The notes under the pieces were generated by a model, which was given only the letters and a program-made list of their open reading frames with translations, was not told the origin of the DNA and did not search any database. A stretch of DNA of 32,166 nt from a bacterium. Its GTDB lineage: Bacteria > Bacillota_I > Bacilli_A > RF39 > UBA660. Made by a program: the position numbers and the translations under genes. The stretch lies in assembly GCA_029007415.1 (NCBI GenBank), contig JAQXHT010000051.1, positions 1-32,166 of the forward strand. The letters run 5' to 3'. How positions within the stretch are numbered: position 1 is the stretch's first letter; each line of letters opens with the position of its first letter. Positions 1 through 10,177 of this stretch are shown here, piece after piece.

Positions 1-251
1 CCATTATTTGATATGGAGAAATTGGAGTATTAAAATAAGAGGCTTGTAATAGCCTCTTTTATCGTTTTATCAGATATATTATTTTTCCTTAATTATATTT
101 TTACTGCAAATATAAGTTACTAAGAAGTATCCTCCATAAATCGCAACAATAAATATTGCAATACCAATTATTGATGATACTAAATTAGCGGCTCCAAAGG
201 CACTTAACAAAAAATTACAAAATTTAATTCCAAATACAGAATGGATTTATG

Positions 252-623
252 TCAAGTTTTTAGATAAGCAAGTAATTCTGAATCTTTTTTAATTATATCA
301 ACTATACTTTTTTCAGAACTTTCTTGATTTATATAATCCCCAAACACATAATCTATACAATGCGCAAAACAAGGCGTTCCGGTATCATGGAGTAAAGCAG
401 CAATAGTTTCTTTTTTCTGATGAGTAAAGTGCCAAGTCATGTGAGTAACAACTAATGAATGGTCAAATCTCGGATATAAAAATTTTGGAGAATATAGTTT
501 AGTATAATCACAACCACAAAACTGAGTTATATTTTTAAGTCGATTTAGAGTTTTTGTATTTAAATACTTATCTATAAATGTTGGATATTCTTTATCAATG
601 AAAATGTTTAAGTATTCATCCAT
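252..623 (-). CDS. HD-domain phosphohydrolase-like protein, short/possibly C-terminally truncated
   Basis: ORF; FDHSLVVTHM and LLHDTGTPCFAH motifs typical of HD hydrolases; only 123 aa. Confidence 0.5.
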   Translation of the reverse strand: MDEYLNIFIDKEYPTFIDKYLNTKTLNRLKNITQFCGCDYTKLYSPKFLYPRFDHSLVVTHMTWHFTHQKKETIAALLHDTGTPCFAHCIDYVFGDYINQESSEKSIVDIIKKDSELLAYLKT

Positions 624-641
624 TTTATATTCAACTCTTTA

Positions 642-931
642 TTAAATAACTAAATCTCTTTGATAATCTGTTATTTCACTACCAAGTTTTAATAATAATT
701 CTTTAACAGTTAATTGCTTCTTTTGAAGAGCCTTCAACTCACTATCAGTAACTCTAATAAATTCTATAAAATTTACTTTTCCATTTGGAGTATCAATGCT
801 GTCAATTTAGATTTTCTATTATAATCGATTCCTTTATAAGATCTAAGCTTATAATTTATTTCTTTATAAGTAATTTCTTTTATTGGCAACTTAAATAAAG
901 TTGTTAATTCTTCTTTTATTTCTTCAAACAC
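642..931 (-). pseudogene. Frameshifted hypothetical ORF
   Basis: GTG start at 931 with GGGAGGT upstream gives VFEEIKEELTTLFKLPIKEITYKEINYKLRSYKGIDYNRKS; continues in another frame as IDSIDTPNGKVNFIEFIRVTDSELKALQKKQLTVKELLLKLGSEITDYQRDLVI*; one apparent indel near 805-815. Confidence 0.5.
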
Positions 932-1008
932 TTTAAACCTCCCGTTTTGATTGATATAATATCATGTTTTATAGGAAATTGCAAAATATAATCTTACAGT
1001 AACAAGTA

Positions 1009-1440
1009 TTAATTAGTATGTATCATATAATATCTTGTTTGTGTTTCTTCTACTACTTCGAATCCTAATTTTTTATATAAAGAAATAGCTTTTACATTTT
1101 CTTTATAAACCCACAAATACACTATATTATGTTCTTTTAAGATAGCATTTATTATGTTAGTGCCAATCCCTTTGTCTCTATAAGACTCCTCAATAAAGAT
1201 TTCATCAATTAAAATATCATTATCTTTTTTTGTTACGAGATAGCAACCTATTATCTTATCATTAGACATAATTATTTTATAATTCTTTACTTCTAATAAA
1301 ATTTGTCTATCAATATAGCTATTTATTTTGTCTTTTTCAAAACTTGTTAAATTAGTGGCATAGCTAAAAATAGTGTTAGCTTTTACTTCTTTTAAATAAT
1401 TAATATCAGAATCAGCTGCAGTTCTTATATCATATTTCAT
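1009..1440 (-). CDS. GNAT family N-acetyltransferase
   Basis: ORF; IDEIFIEESYRDKGIGTNIINAIL acetyl-CoA binding motif and SLYKKLGFEVVEE. Confidence 0.85.
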   Translation of the reverse strand: MKYDIRTAADSDINYLKEVKANTIFSYATNLTSFEKDKINSYIDRQILLEVKNYKIIMSNDKIIGCYLVTKKDNDILIDEIFIEESYRDKGIGTNIINAILKEHNIVYLWVYKENVKAISLYKKLGFEVVEETQTRYYMIHTN

Positions 1441-1468
1441 CTAATAACTCCTTCTTATTTTATATTAA

Positions 1469-1503
1469 AAACTTATTTCCATTAATATTTTGGAAATAAG
1501 TTT
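1469..1503 (-). terminator. Rho-independent terminator downstream of proS
   Basis: 12-bp perfect stem aaacttatttcc/ggaaataagttt followed by a T-rich stretch on the minus strand. Confidence 0.65.
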
Positions 1504-1513
1504 TATTATAATA

Positions 1514-2938
1514 TTAATACTGAATTCCCCAAACGACTAGGTGTTTAGCTTCTTTACCACACACTACGCACTTATCATCTATCTTTTCAGCATCTTCTAA
1601 TATACAACGTGATTTAGTTCCCTTAATTTCTTTCATCTTAAGTTCACATTCTTCATCTCCACACCACATTGCTTTTATAAAACCTGGTTGAGTTTCCATT
1701 ATATTCTTTACATCAGCTAGGTTATGGGCTTCAAATGTTAGTTTTTCTCTACGTTCTAGTGCTCTTTCATACATATCATTTTGAATAGTATCTAAAAGGT
1801 TTGCCACTGTTGAAGCAACATCACTATCGGCTTCTGTAGTAATTTTTTCTCTAGTATCGCGTCTAGCTAGAACAATTTTATTTTCTTTTAGGTCTCTTTC
1901 ACCGACTTCAATACGAACAGGAATTCCTTTAACTTCTGCTTCGGCAAATTTAAATCCTGGACTTCTATCAGAGTCATCAACCACATAAGAAATACCTTTA
2001 GCAGTTAGAGTTTCTTCTAAGTCTGCAATTTTCTTATTAACTAGGTCGCTATCTCCTATTTTAATAATCGTAGCCTTTACTGGTGCTATCTTTGGCGGTA
2101 ATACCAAACCAAAATCATCACTATGCACCATTATTAAAGCTCCAATCATTCTAGTAGTAGTACCCCAAGATGTTTGATAACAATAACTATCTTGGTTATT
2201 TCTATCTTTAAATTTTATATCATAAGCTCTAGCAAACTTATCACCAAAGTAATGACTTGTTCCAGATTGAAGCGCTACTCCATTGTACATTAAGGCTTCT
2301 ACTGTTAGAGTGTATTCAGCTCCAGCAAACTTTTCTTTTTCAGTTTTCTTTCCGGTAATAACAGGAATAGCCAAATATTCTTTAAATAGTTTTTCATAAA
2401 TACCAAGCATTCTCTTTGTTTCTTCTTCTGCTTCACGACTAGTCTCATGAACAGTATGTCCTTCCTGCCATAGAAATTCACGACTTCTTAAGAAAGGACG
2501 AGTTTCTTTCTCCCAGCGGAACACACTACACCACTGATTATATTTAAGAGGAAGGTCACGATAACTTTTAACAACGTCGTGATAGTAATCACTAAATAAT
2601 GTTTCACTGGTTGGTCTAACACATAGTGGTTCTTCTAGTTCTTTCTCGCCACCCTTAGTAACCCAAGCTACTTCAGGAGCAAAACCTTCTACTAATTCTC
2701 CTTCTTTTTCTAGTAAAGTTTTAGGAATTAATAAAGGCATATAAACATTTTTATGACCAGTCTCTTTAAACATTTTATCTAGTGTTTTTTGAATTTCTTC
2801 CCATAAAGCATAACCATTTGGTTCAAAGATGATACAACCTTTAACACTGGAATAAGTAGCAAGATGAGCAGCTTTTACAACATCAGTATACCACTTAGCA
2901 AAATCAACATTTCGTTCTGTTATTTTCTCATTCTTCAT
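1514..2938 (-). CDS. proS: Prolyl-tRNA synthetase (short, archaeal/eukaryote-like type)
   Basis: ORF; VRPTSETLFSDYY, FRWEKETRPFLRSREFLWQEGHT motifs. Confidence 0.95.
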   Translation of the reverse strand: MKNEKITERNVDFAKWYTDVVKAAHLATYSSVKGCIIFEPNGYALWEEIQKTLDKMFKETGHKNVYMPLLIPKTLLEKEGELVEGFAPEVAWVTKGGEKELEEPLCVRPTSETLFSDYYHDVVKSYRDLPLKYNQWCSVFRWEKETRPFLRSREFLWQEGHTVHETSREAEEETKRMLGIYEKLFKEYLAIPVITGKKTEKEKFAGAEYTLTVEALMYNGVALQSGTSHYFGDKFARAYDIKFKDRNNQDSYCYQTSWGTTTRMIGALIMVHSDDFGLVLPPKIAPVKATIIKIGDSDLVNKKIADLEETLTAKGISYVVDDSDRSPGFKFAEAEVKGIPVRIEVGERDLKENKIVLARRDTREKITTEADSDVASTVANLLDTIQNDMYERALERREKLTFEAHNLADVKNIMETQPGFIKAMWCGDEECELKMKEIKGTKSRCILEDAEKIDDKCVVCGKEAKHLVVWGIQY

Positions 2939-2947
2939 ATTTTCCTC

Positions 2948-4102
2948 CTAATGAACATAAAATATTCCCATATAGATTAAAAAGGCTAAGTAAAGAAGAC
3001 AAGTAATCGCTCCATTTACTCTTTCAAAAGTGCTACTTTTATATTGAACACCAACAGCAGTTGTCATAAAGACACCACCGATTAAACCACCAATATGTGC
3101 AGCATTATCAATTCCTGGTACAAGAAAACCTAAGATAAGGTTTAAAGCTATTAAAGGAATTATCTGACTTTTAATGACTGTTCCTAAGTAAACACGGTAG
3201 TGATAACCAAAGTAAACCATTGAACCAAGAAGTCCAAAGATAGCTCCACTTGCTCCAACACTAACACTAGTGCTAGAAACAATAATGGATAGTAGTGAAG
3301 CAGTTACGGCACTAAATAAGTAAACAAGTAAATATTTCCATCTACCAAGAAAACTTTCTAATTGAACACCAATAATCCATAAAGCATACATATTGAAAGC
3401 TAAATGAGCAATATTAGCATGAACAAAGGTACCTGTTAATAAACGGTAATATTCCCCTTGTTTAATATAAGGACCAAATACTGCTAACTCTCTAAAGACA
3501 TCATCACTTTTCCCAAGTAATAAAGGAACAAAGAAAAGAGCAACATTTAAAAATACTAAGATAGCAGTAATAATTGCTTTCTTTGGCATAAATATTTTAT
3601 CCGTTTTCGTATGGTCTTGATAGTTATGTTCATTTATTTCATCAGTTATCTTAATAAATAAATCCGCACCTGTTTCTTTATTTTTGCTAATATTTTTATA
3701 TAAATCTGGATAAGCTTCTAATAATAATTTATTATTCTTAACATCTTTTTCATCAGTTATATGAACAGCTCTTCCTCTTTTTGGTAACTCTTTAGTAAGG
3801 TCTACACTACTTCCTAGATTTAAAAAGATACTTAAGACATTTAGTCTAAAAGAAAATGTTTTAGCTTTAATTTTCTTTATTATACGATTAGTTTTAAAAA
3901 CATCAAACTTATATTGTTCTTCATTATGGATATGACCGATTACTATTCTTATTATTTCACAATCTTCATCTAAATTTTCTAACCAAATCTCATCATCTAC
4001 ACCATTTAATACTATTGGTGTATAATTCTTTTCAGTTATAAAATAATGAAGAAGTTTCATAGCAATCATATTAGTGTCATCTATTTCAAGCACATTATTC
4101 AT
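2948..4102 (-). CDS. Rhomboid family intramembrane serine protease
   Basis: ORF; VHANIAHLAFNMYALW, GASGAIFGLLG and AAHIGGLIGG rhomboid motifs. Confidence 0.9.
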   Translation of the reverse strand: MNNVLEIDDTNMIAMKLLHYFITEKNYTPIVLNGVDDEIWLENLDEDCEIIRIVIGHIHNEEQYKFDVFKTNRIIKKIKAKTFSFRLNVLSIFLNLGSSVDLTKELPKRGRAVHITDEKDVKNNKLLLEAYPDLYKNISKNKETGADLFIKITDEINEHNYQDHTKTDKIFMPKKAIITAILVFLNVALFFVPLLLGKSDDVFRELAVFGPYIKQGEYYRLLTGTFVHANIAHLAFNMYALWIIGVQLESFLGRWKYLLVYLFSAVTASLLSIIVSSTSVSVGASGAIFGLLGSMVYFGYHYRVYLGTVIKSQIIPLIALNLILGFLVPGIDNAAHIGGLIGGVFMTTAVGVQYKSSTFERVNGAITCLLYLAFLIYMGIFYVH

Positions 4103-4147
4103 TAATTCATCACCCTTCTTCTTTCAAGTATTATACACGAATTTACG

Positions 4148-5023
4148 TTAATTCTCAAGAGAAGCAAGTTCATCTTGAAATTCTTTTGGTGGTTCTTTCG
4201 TAAACTCTAAATGTTCTTTAGTTAATGGTTCTACTAGTTCTATCTTGTAGCTATGAAGCATTTGACCAAAACTAGTTGTTTTTTTACTATGACCATAGAC
4301 TGGATCGTTTACAACCGGATGATTGATATAAGCTAAATGAACTCTAATCTGATGCGTTCTTCCCGTATCAAGCTGACACTCTATCAAAGTTTTATTTTGA
4401 TATCTTTTAAGAACTTTAAAGTGAGTAACTGCTTCTTTTCCTCCTGCTATTACTTTCATCTTAAGTCTATCTTTAGGATCTCTTCCAATCGGTGCATCAA
4501 TAGTTCCTCTAGCTGGTTTAATAACTCCTTCAACCAAAGCAAGATAAGTTCTTTTTACTTCTTTTTTCTTTAACATTAGACTTAAAGCTTCTTTCGTTTC
4601 TTCATTTTTTGCTACTAACATTAAACCACTAGTATCTTTATCTAAACGATGAACAATACCAGGTCTTAATAAATCATCTGTTAAAGGATAATCTACTAGT
4701 AAGGCATTTACTAACGTATCATTCATATGACCAGGAGCAGGATGAACAACTAAACCGCTTTGTTTATTGATAATTAACAAATTTTCATCTTCAAAAACAA
4801 TATCAAGTGGTATTTCCTTCTTTTCTAAATTACTAGTTACTTCTTCTTTTAAGACTTCGATAATGTCACCTTTAGCAACTTGGTAATTACAACTAATCTC
4901 TTTATTATTAACTAAGACTTTACCATCTTTTATCTTACGTTGTATTTTACTTCTAGATTCTTCTAACATATTACTTAAAACAACATCTATTCTTCCAGTT
5001 TCATCATTTATTTCTAACTTCAT
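4148..5023 (-). CDS. rluD: RluA/RluD family rRNA pseudouridine synthase
   Basis: ORF 4148..5068 with S4-like N-terminus and GIVHRLDKDTSGLMLVAK motif; the likely real start is MKLEINDETG at 5023. Confidence 0.9.
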   Translation of the reverse strand: MKLEINDETGRIDVVLSNMLEESRSKIQRKIKDGKVLVNNKEISCNYQVAKGDIIEVLKEEVTSNLEKKEIPLDIVFEDENLLIINKQSGLVVHPAPGHMNDTLVNALLVDYPLTDDLLRPGIVHRLDKDTSGLMLVAKNEETKEALSLMLKKKEVKRTYLALVEGVIKPARGTIDAPIGRDPKDRLKMKVIAGGKEAVTHFKVLKRYQNKTLIECQLDTGRTHQIRVHLAYINHPVVNDPVYGHSKKTTSFGQMLHSYKIELVEPLTKEHLEFTKEPPKEFQDELASLEN

Positions 5024-5480
5024 TTTTTTCACCCTTCCATAGTTCATAGATAAGTAGTAAAACTCCAATCACAATTAGCATATCAGCAAAATTAAAAATT
5101 GGAAAGTGATAATTAAATATTATAACACTAATATAATCAATTACATAATTAAGTACTAAACGGTCATAGAAATTACCAAGTATTCCTCCTAGAATCATTA
5201 TATAAGAGATATTTAGTAATGTTTTATTTTTCTTACTTATTAGTTCTTTATAAATTACTAAAAATGCTAGTAAGGAAAGAATAGCAAGAAGAGTGGTTTT
5301 TCCTTCCATAAGAGAAAAAGCCGCTCCAATATTTTTTACATAGACTAAAGATACGAAGTTTGGTATTAGAGTAACAGTGCCTTTTAGGTAATTAACTACT
5401 AATACTTTAAATAATCTATCTATTAAAAATAAAATAATTATTACTACCGTATATTTTAGCTTATCTTTCATCAGTAACAC
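5004..5480 (-). CDS. lspA: Lipoprotein signal peptidase (signal peptidase II)
   Basis: ORF; NIGAAFSLMEG and GILGNFYDRL...VIDYI...FNFADMLI motifs. Confidence 0.9.
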   Translation of the reverse strand: MLLMKDKLKYTVVIIILFLIDRLFKVLVVNYLKGTVTLIPNFVSLVYVKNIGAAFSLMEGKTTLLAILSLLAFLVIYKELISKKNKTLLNISYIMILGGILGNFYDRLVLNYVIDYISVIIFNYHFPIFNFADMLIVIGVLLLIYELWKGEKNEVRNK

Positions 5481-8367
5481 CTATTTCTTCTATCTGACTA
5501 ACAATCATTTGAATTTGGTCGTATCGCTTTTCTACTCTTCCCACTATTTTATAAAGATGACCTTTCTTTAATTCTATATTATTCCAAATTTTCGGAAAGA
5601 AGGTATAATCGACACTTCCTGTTTCGTCACTACAACTAGCAAAAGCCATTTTATCACCTTTTTTAGTAGTTATTTCTTTAATACTTTCTACTAATACAAC
5701 TGTTGTTACTAATTTATCAAAGTATTTATTTAGTTGTTCTAAAGAAATACAGTTAGTAACTGTTCCTTTATAACTAGTCGCAGGATGATTACTTATATAA
5801 AGACCAAATAAGTCTTTTTCTTGTTCTAGCAATAAATAGTTATCATATTCATCTACTACTTCAATATCTGGTATTAAGACTAAACTAGGGTCTAAATCTT
5901 TAACTAGTTCGCCATAATTATATAAAGAGTCTAGGTTCATTATTAAAGTTCGTTTGTTATATTTAAAGTTTCTAAAACAATCAGCTAGTATTAGAGTTTC
6001 GAGTTGCTTTTTGGTTATTCCTTCTCCTACTAGTTCTCTAATCGCTTCAAAGATATCAGTAAATTTTTCTTTTCTTGCTTTAATAACTGTTCTTGAAACA
6101 CTAACTCCAATTCCTTTAATGGTAGAAAAGGGAAATACTATTTTACCAGCAATAACTTTAAAGACATCTTCACTCTCATTAATATCTGGTTTTACCACCT
6201 CGATTTTAACACTTCTAACTTCTCTTATATATTCGTTTAGTTTACTTTCTACACCGATAACATTTGTTAATAAGTTGGTATAAAAATAAAGTGAGTAATG
6301 AACTTTTAAATAAGCCATTTTATAAGCAACCATTGAGTAGGCTACCGCATGACTTCTATTAAAACCATAACCAGCAAATTTTAGAATTTGAGCAAATAAT
6401 TCTTTCGAAATAGTTTCATTCTTTCCTAGTTCTTTAGCTTTACGTAAAAATCTTTCTTCTTCTTTTTCTAAGACATCTTTTTTCTTTTTGCTTATCGCCC
6501 TTCTTAATATATCTGCTTCTCCTAAAGAGTAACCAGCATAAGAACTAACTGTTTGCATTACTTGTTCCTGATAAATCATAATACCATACGTTTTCTTTAG
6601 AATGGGCTCTAGACAGTTATCTAAGTAGGTTACTGTCTCCTTGCCTTCTTTTCTTTTAATATAAGTGTCTATATTAGCAGCAGGTCCTGGTCTAAATAAT
6701 GCTATAGCAGCAACAATATCTTCAAAATTAGCGGGTTTTAAATCTCTTAAGAATTTACGCATTCCACTAGATTCAAACTGAAAGATACCTGTTGTGAAGG
6801 CTTTACTAAATAATTGATAACAAGCTGAATCATTAAGAGTAATATCATAGAATGGAATCTTTATTCCTTGAAACTTTTCAATATCTTTTAAGATATTCAT
6901 AATTAAAGTAAGATTTTTAATTCCTAGAAAATCCATCTTTAAAAGTCCTAGTTCTTCTAGATAATTCATTGAATAACTAGTTAAGTACATACCGTCACTC
7001 ATAGTAAGAGGTAATACTTCATCGAGTTCTTTCTGACACATTACTATTCCAGCAGCATGCGTTCCAATCTGTCTTGGAAAGCCTTCTAATCTACTTGCTA
7101 TTAAATAGACACTTCTAAGTCCTTCATCACTATCTATTTCACTTTTGAATAACTTATCATTTTGATAATAATAGTTAAGTGTTTCTTTACTCATCGGCGG
7201 AATAAAAGAGTTTAAATGATCTATTTTATAGTTCGGTATTTTTAAAACTCTTGCTACATCTCTTAAGACTTGTTTAGCAGAAAGGGTTGAGAAAGTAACT
7301 ATTCCAGCAACTTTCTTTTCGCCATACTTTTCTTTGACATAATTAATAACATCTTCACGATACATATCAGGTAAATCCGTATCAATATCAGGCATACTAA
7401 CTCGTTCTGGATTTAAGAATCGTTCAAATAGTAAATCATATTTTAAAGGATCTATTTCAGTTATTCCTAAAGAGTAAGCTACTAAGCTACCAGCAGCACT
7501 TCCCCTACCTGGTCCTACTAAGATATTATTTTTCTTAGCATATAATATGAAGTCATATACTACTAAAAAGTAGTTAGAAAAGCCCATTTTTTTAATAATA
7601 GATAATTCATAGATTAATCTATCGAAATAATTTTTTAAGACATTACCTTTTAGTCGTTTAGTTAAACCTTTAATAGCTAATTCTTTTAAATAAGTGTCAG
7701 CATCTAAGTTATTAGGGCAGTTATAAATAGGTAGTAACAATTCTGCCTTAGGAAAAGTAATATTACATTTATTAATTATTTCTAAGCAAGTTTTATCACT
7801 AACAAATTCTTTATCAGTTAAGTCATAGTGCATTTCATCATAGATACTTTTACCATCACGTATTAAATATAAATATTTTAAATAGTCAGCTTCTTGTTTT
7901 TCCTTATATAAGCATTCTCTTAAGAATACAACTTTTTCTGTTAATTCTAAGGCTTTAGTTCTTTCTTCTTCCGTTTTATATCCTAGGTATATTGAAGGCG
8001 TAGTTATTTCTTTTAATAATTCTCTACTCTCATAGGGAAGACAGATAATAAGTTCTTCTTGATAATTATTTAAATCAGCAAGTTCTACTCTACTAGTATT
8101 AGCAAGAGTTGATAATTTAATCAAATGCAAATAACCAGTATAACTCTTAGCATAACAAAGAACTATTCTATCTGCTATCTTTAATTCTAGACCAATAACA
8201 GGTTTTATTCCCTTTAAATTACATTTCTTAATAAACTCCATTGTTCCATACATAGTATTATCAGTAATAACAGCATAGTCATTGCCTCTAGCAGCATTTA
8301 ATTCAATAATATCATCTACTGATAAAAGGCTAGATAACAAGGAATAATAACTTTTAACATATAACAT
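5461..8367 (-). CDS. dnaE: DNA polymerase III subunit alpha
   Basis: ORF 968 aa; PHP N-terminus, VGPGRGSAAGSLVAYSLGITEIDPLKYDLLFERFLNPERVSMPDIDTD. Confidence 0.95.
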   Translation of the reverse strand: MLYVKSYYSLLSSLLSVDDIIELNAARGNDYAVITDNTMYGTMEFIKKCNLKGIKPVIGLELKIADRIVLCYAKSYTGYLHLIKLSTLANTSRVELADLNNYQEELIICLPYESRELLKEITTPSIYLGYKTEEERTKALELTEKVVFLRECLYKEKQEADYLKYLYLIRDGKSIYDEMHYDLTDKEFVSDKTCLEIINKCNITFPKAELLLPIYNCPNNLDADTYLKELAIKGLTKRLKGNVLKNYFDRLIYELSIIKKMGFSNYFLVVYDFILYAKKNNILVGPGRGSAAGSLVAYSLGITEIDPLKYDLLFERFLNPERVSMPDIDTDLPDMYREDVINYVKEKYGEKKVAGIVTFSTLSAKQVLRDVARVLKIPNYKIDHLNSFIPPMSKETLNYYYQNDKLFKSEIDSDEGLRSVYLIASRLEGFPRQIGTHAAGIVMCQKELDEVLPLTMSDGMYLTSYSMNYLEELGLLKMDFLGIKNLTLIMNILKDIEKFQGIKIPFYDITLNDSACYQLFSKAFTTGIFQFESSGMRKFLRDLKPANFEDIVAAIALFRPGPAANIDTYIKRKEGKETVTYLDNCLEPILKKTYGIMIYQEQVMQTVSSYAGYSLGEADILRRAISKKKKDVLEKEEERFLRKAKELGKNETISKELFAQILKFAGYGFNRSHAVAYSMVAYKMAYLKVHYSLYFYTNLLTNVIGVESKLNEYIREVRSVKIEVVKPDINESEDVFKVIAGKIVFPFSTIKGIGVSVSRTVIKARKEKFTDIFEAIRELVGEGITKKQLETLILADCFRNFKYNKRTLIMNLDSLYNYGELVKDLDPSLVLIPDIEVVDEYDNYLLLEQEKDLFGLYISNHPATSYKGTVTNCISLEQLNKYFDKLVTTVVLVESIKEITTKKGDKMAFASCSDETGSVDYTFFPKIWNNIELKKGHLYKIVGRVEKRYDQIQMIVSQIEEIGVTDER

Positions 8368-8515
8368 AAAAAACTACTCCTTTCTGAATATCACTATATC
8401 ATATTTTTGTTCGAAAAACTACTAATTTTTCACATTTTTCCCAATAATAATTTGACTTTATCACCTATCTATGGTAAAGTTAATAAGCAGAACGAGAAAT
8501 AAAGGAGGAGAAATT

Positions 8516-8710
8516 ATGGCAATTAAAGTTACTAATAAGAAACCTTTAACAGGAAATAAAAGATCACACGCTTTAAACGCTACTAAAAAGCAACAAAAGC
8601 CTAACTTACAAGTAGTAACATTAGATGATGGTACTAAAGTTAGAATGAGTACTCGTGAAATTAGAAATATGCGTAAACAACAAGCAGTTGTTACTGAAGA
8701 AGCAGCTTAA
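8516..8710 (+). CDS. rpmB: 50S ribosomal protein L28
   Basis: MAIKVTNKKPLTGNKRSHALNATKKQQKPNLQ; the ORF call at 8471 is N-extended; AAAGGAGGAGAAATT RBS precedes ATG at 8516. Confidence 0.9.
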   Translation: MAIKVTNKKPLTGNKRSHALNATKKQQKPNLQVVTLDDGTKVRMSTREIRNMRKQQAVVTEEAA

Positions 8711-8714
8711 AAAA

Positions 8715-8739
8715 GAGATAAATTTTCAAATTTTATCTC
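8715..8739. terminator. Bidirectional terminator between convergent rpmB and trmL
   Basis: agagataaattttcaaattttatctct inverted repeat flanked by A- and T-runs. Confidence 0.7.
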
Positions 8740-8742
8740 TTT

Positions 8743-9249
8743 TTATTTTTCTAAATAATCAGCACCTTTATGCGGTTCTTCAAATAATAAGTTGTTAAAG
8801 TTTTGCTGTCTCAAAGCTTCGTAAATAACAACTGCTACACTATTACTAACATTTAAAGCTCTAACATTATCACTCATTGGTATTCTAAGACAATGGTCTA
8901 GATCATCTTTTAATATTTCTTTGGGAATGCCAGTGGATTCTTTTCCAAAGATGAAATAATGATCAGTATTAGTATCACTATAATCAAAACTAGTATGTGG
9001 TTTTCTTCCGTATCTAGTTAGGTAATAGTAAATACCTTTATTTTTACTTTTAAACTCTTCAAAGTCGTTATATTCTTCATAATTCAACTTATCAATATAG
9101 TTAACACCACTTCTTTTTAAGTGATTGTCATCTAAGACAAAACCATAAGGTTTAATTAAATGAAGTTTCGTATTAGTAGCAACACATGTACGCATTATAT
9201 TACCTGTATTTTGGGGTATTTCTGGTTCAAATAAAACAATATGATTCAT
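8743..9249 (-). CDS. trmL: tRNA (cytidine(34)-2'-O)-methyltransferase (SPOUT)
   Basis: ORF; NHIVLFEPEIPQNTGNIMRTCVAT, FGKESTGIP, RIPMSDNVRALNVSNSVAVVIYE. Confidence 0.92.
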   Translation of the reverse strand: MNHIVLFEPEIPQNTGNIMRTCVATNTKLHLIKPYGFVLDDNHLKRSGVNYIDKLNYEEYNDFEEFKSKNKGIYYYLTRYGRKPHTSFDYSDTNTDHYFIFGKESTGIPKEILKDDLDHCLRIPMSDNVRALNVSNSVAVVIYEALRQQNFNNLLFEEPHKGADYLEK

Positions 9250-9250
9250 A

Positions 9251-9754
9251 TTAAATACCTACCCTATATTTTTTTATGAATTTGATAGTTTCTTCTACGG
9301 TTAACTTAGTAGCTTCTCCTTCACCTAGATAAGATACTATTTTCCCATTTTCAAAAGCTAAAAATAAGGGTGTATTATTAATATTAGAACTCATTCCATA
9401 GTTAGCAAAAATACTATTTATATAATTTTCTTTATTAGCAACGCCTTGCAAATCAATATAAGTTATAGAGTCTTGAAGACCATTTTTTAATAATTCTTTT
9501 TTCAAGTTAGTATCAAAACTACGACAAGCAGGATCAGTTGCAACACACATATAAACAACACCATCAGGATTTTCTAAAACGAAATGGTCAAGTTCTTCAG
9601 TATTAATTTCTGATACAATATTTCTCAATACAGGAATAGTTGTTTTATAGTTTTGATAAGTACTATACCAACTAGCAGCATATAAAACCACTACAATCAC
9701 TACTAAATAAATAATTGCTAAAGTTACATAATTTTTCTTCTTTTTCTTAAACAT
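9251..9754 (-). CDS. Membrane-anchored thioredoxin-like protein
   Basis: ORF 9251..9787; N-terminal TM segment after KKKKK; thioredoxin-like C-terminal part with ATDPACRSF; likely start MFKKKKKN at 9754. Confidence 0.55.
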   Translation of the reverse strand: MFKKKKKNYVTLAIIYLVVIVVVLYAASWYSTYQNYKTTIPVLRNIVSEINTEELDHFVLENPDGVVYMCVATDPACRSFDTNLKKELLKNGLQDSITYIDLQGVANKENYINSIFANYGMSSNINNTPLFLAFENGKIVSYLGEGEATKLTVEETIKFIKKYRVGI

Positions 9755-9963
9755 TTGCTCCACCTCTTTATATTTCAATTCTACCATAATTTTTGAACTT
9801 TGAAAATGATTAGTAAAAGAAAATATCTACTTTAATAAACAACTTATATGAGAAGATACATCTTCATCTTTTGTTTTAAATTTAATTTTTATATATTACA
9901 CTAACAAAACTAGACGAATTAAATCTATCTGTTAGAAACCTTTACATAAATTATAAAAGGAAG

Positions 9964-10149
9964 GTGAAGTTTATGAATTATAGAATTAATAATAACGAAC
10001 GTGGATTAGTTCCTTTTGTTCTAGGTGGTGCTTTAGGTTATGGAATTGGTGCTTATGGTAGACCTAATTATCAATTTTATTCAATGTATTATCCACCTGT
10101 TTATTATCAGCCATATCCTATTTATAATTATCCATACTATAGACGATAA
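9964..10149 (+). CDS. Small Gly/Tyr/Pro-rich protein of unknown function
   Basis: 61-aa ORF with upstream AAAGGAAGGTGAAG; GYGIGAYGRPNYQFYSMYYPPVYYQPYPIYNYPYYRR; ends at a terminator. Confidence 0.6.
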   Translation: MKFMNYRINNNERGLVPFVLGGALGYGIGAYGRPNYQFYSMYYPPVYYQPYPIYNYPYYRR

Positions 10150-10172
10150 AAAGCTGTCAATTGACAACTTTT
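10148..10172. terminator. Bidirectional terminator
   Basis: aaaagctgtcaattgacaactttttt inverted repeat between convergent ORFs. Confidence 0.65.
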
Positions 10173-10177
10173 TTCTT

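Noticed and set aside
4337-4573. Plus-strand ORF antisense to rluD
   Set aside because: Low-complexity Ser/Phe/Ile product, antisense to a well-supported gene.
5954-6283. Plus-strand ORF antisense to dnaE
   Set aside because: No recognisable domain; lies wholly within dnaE.
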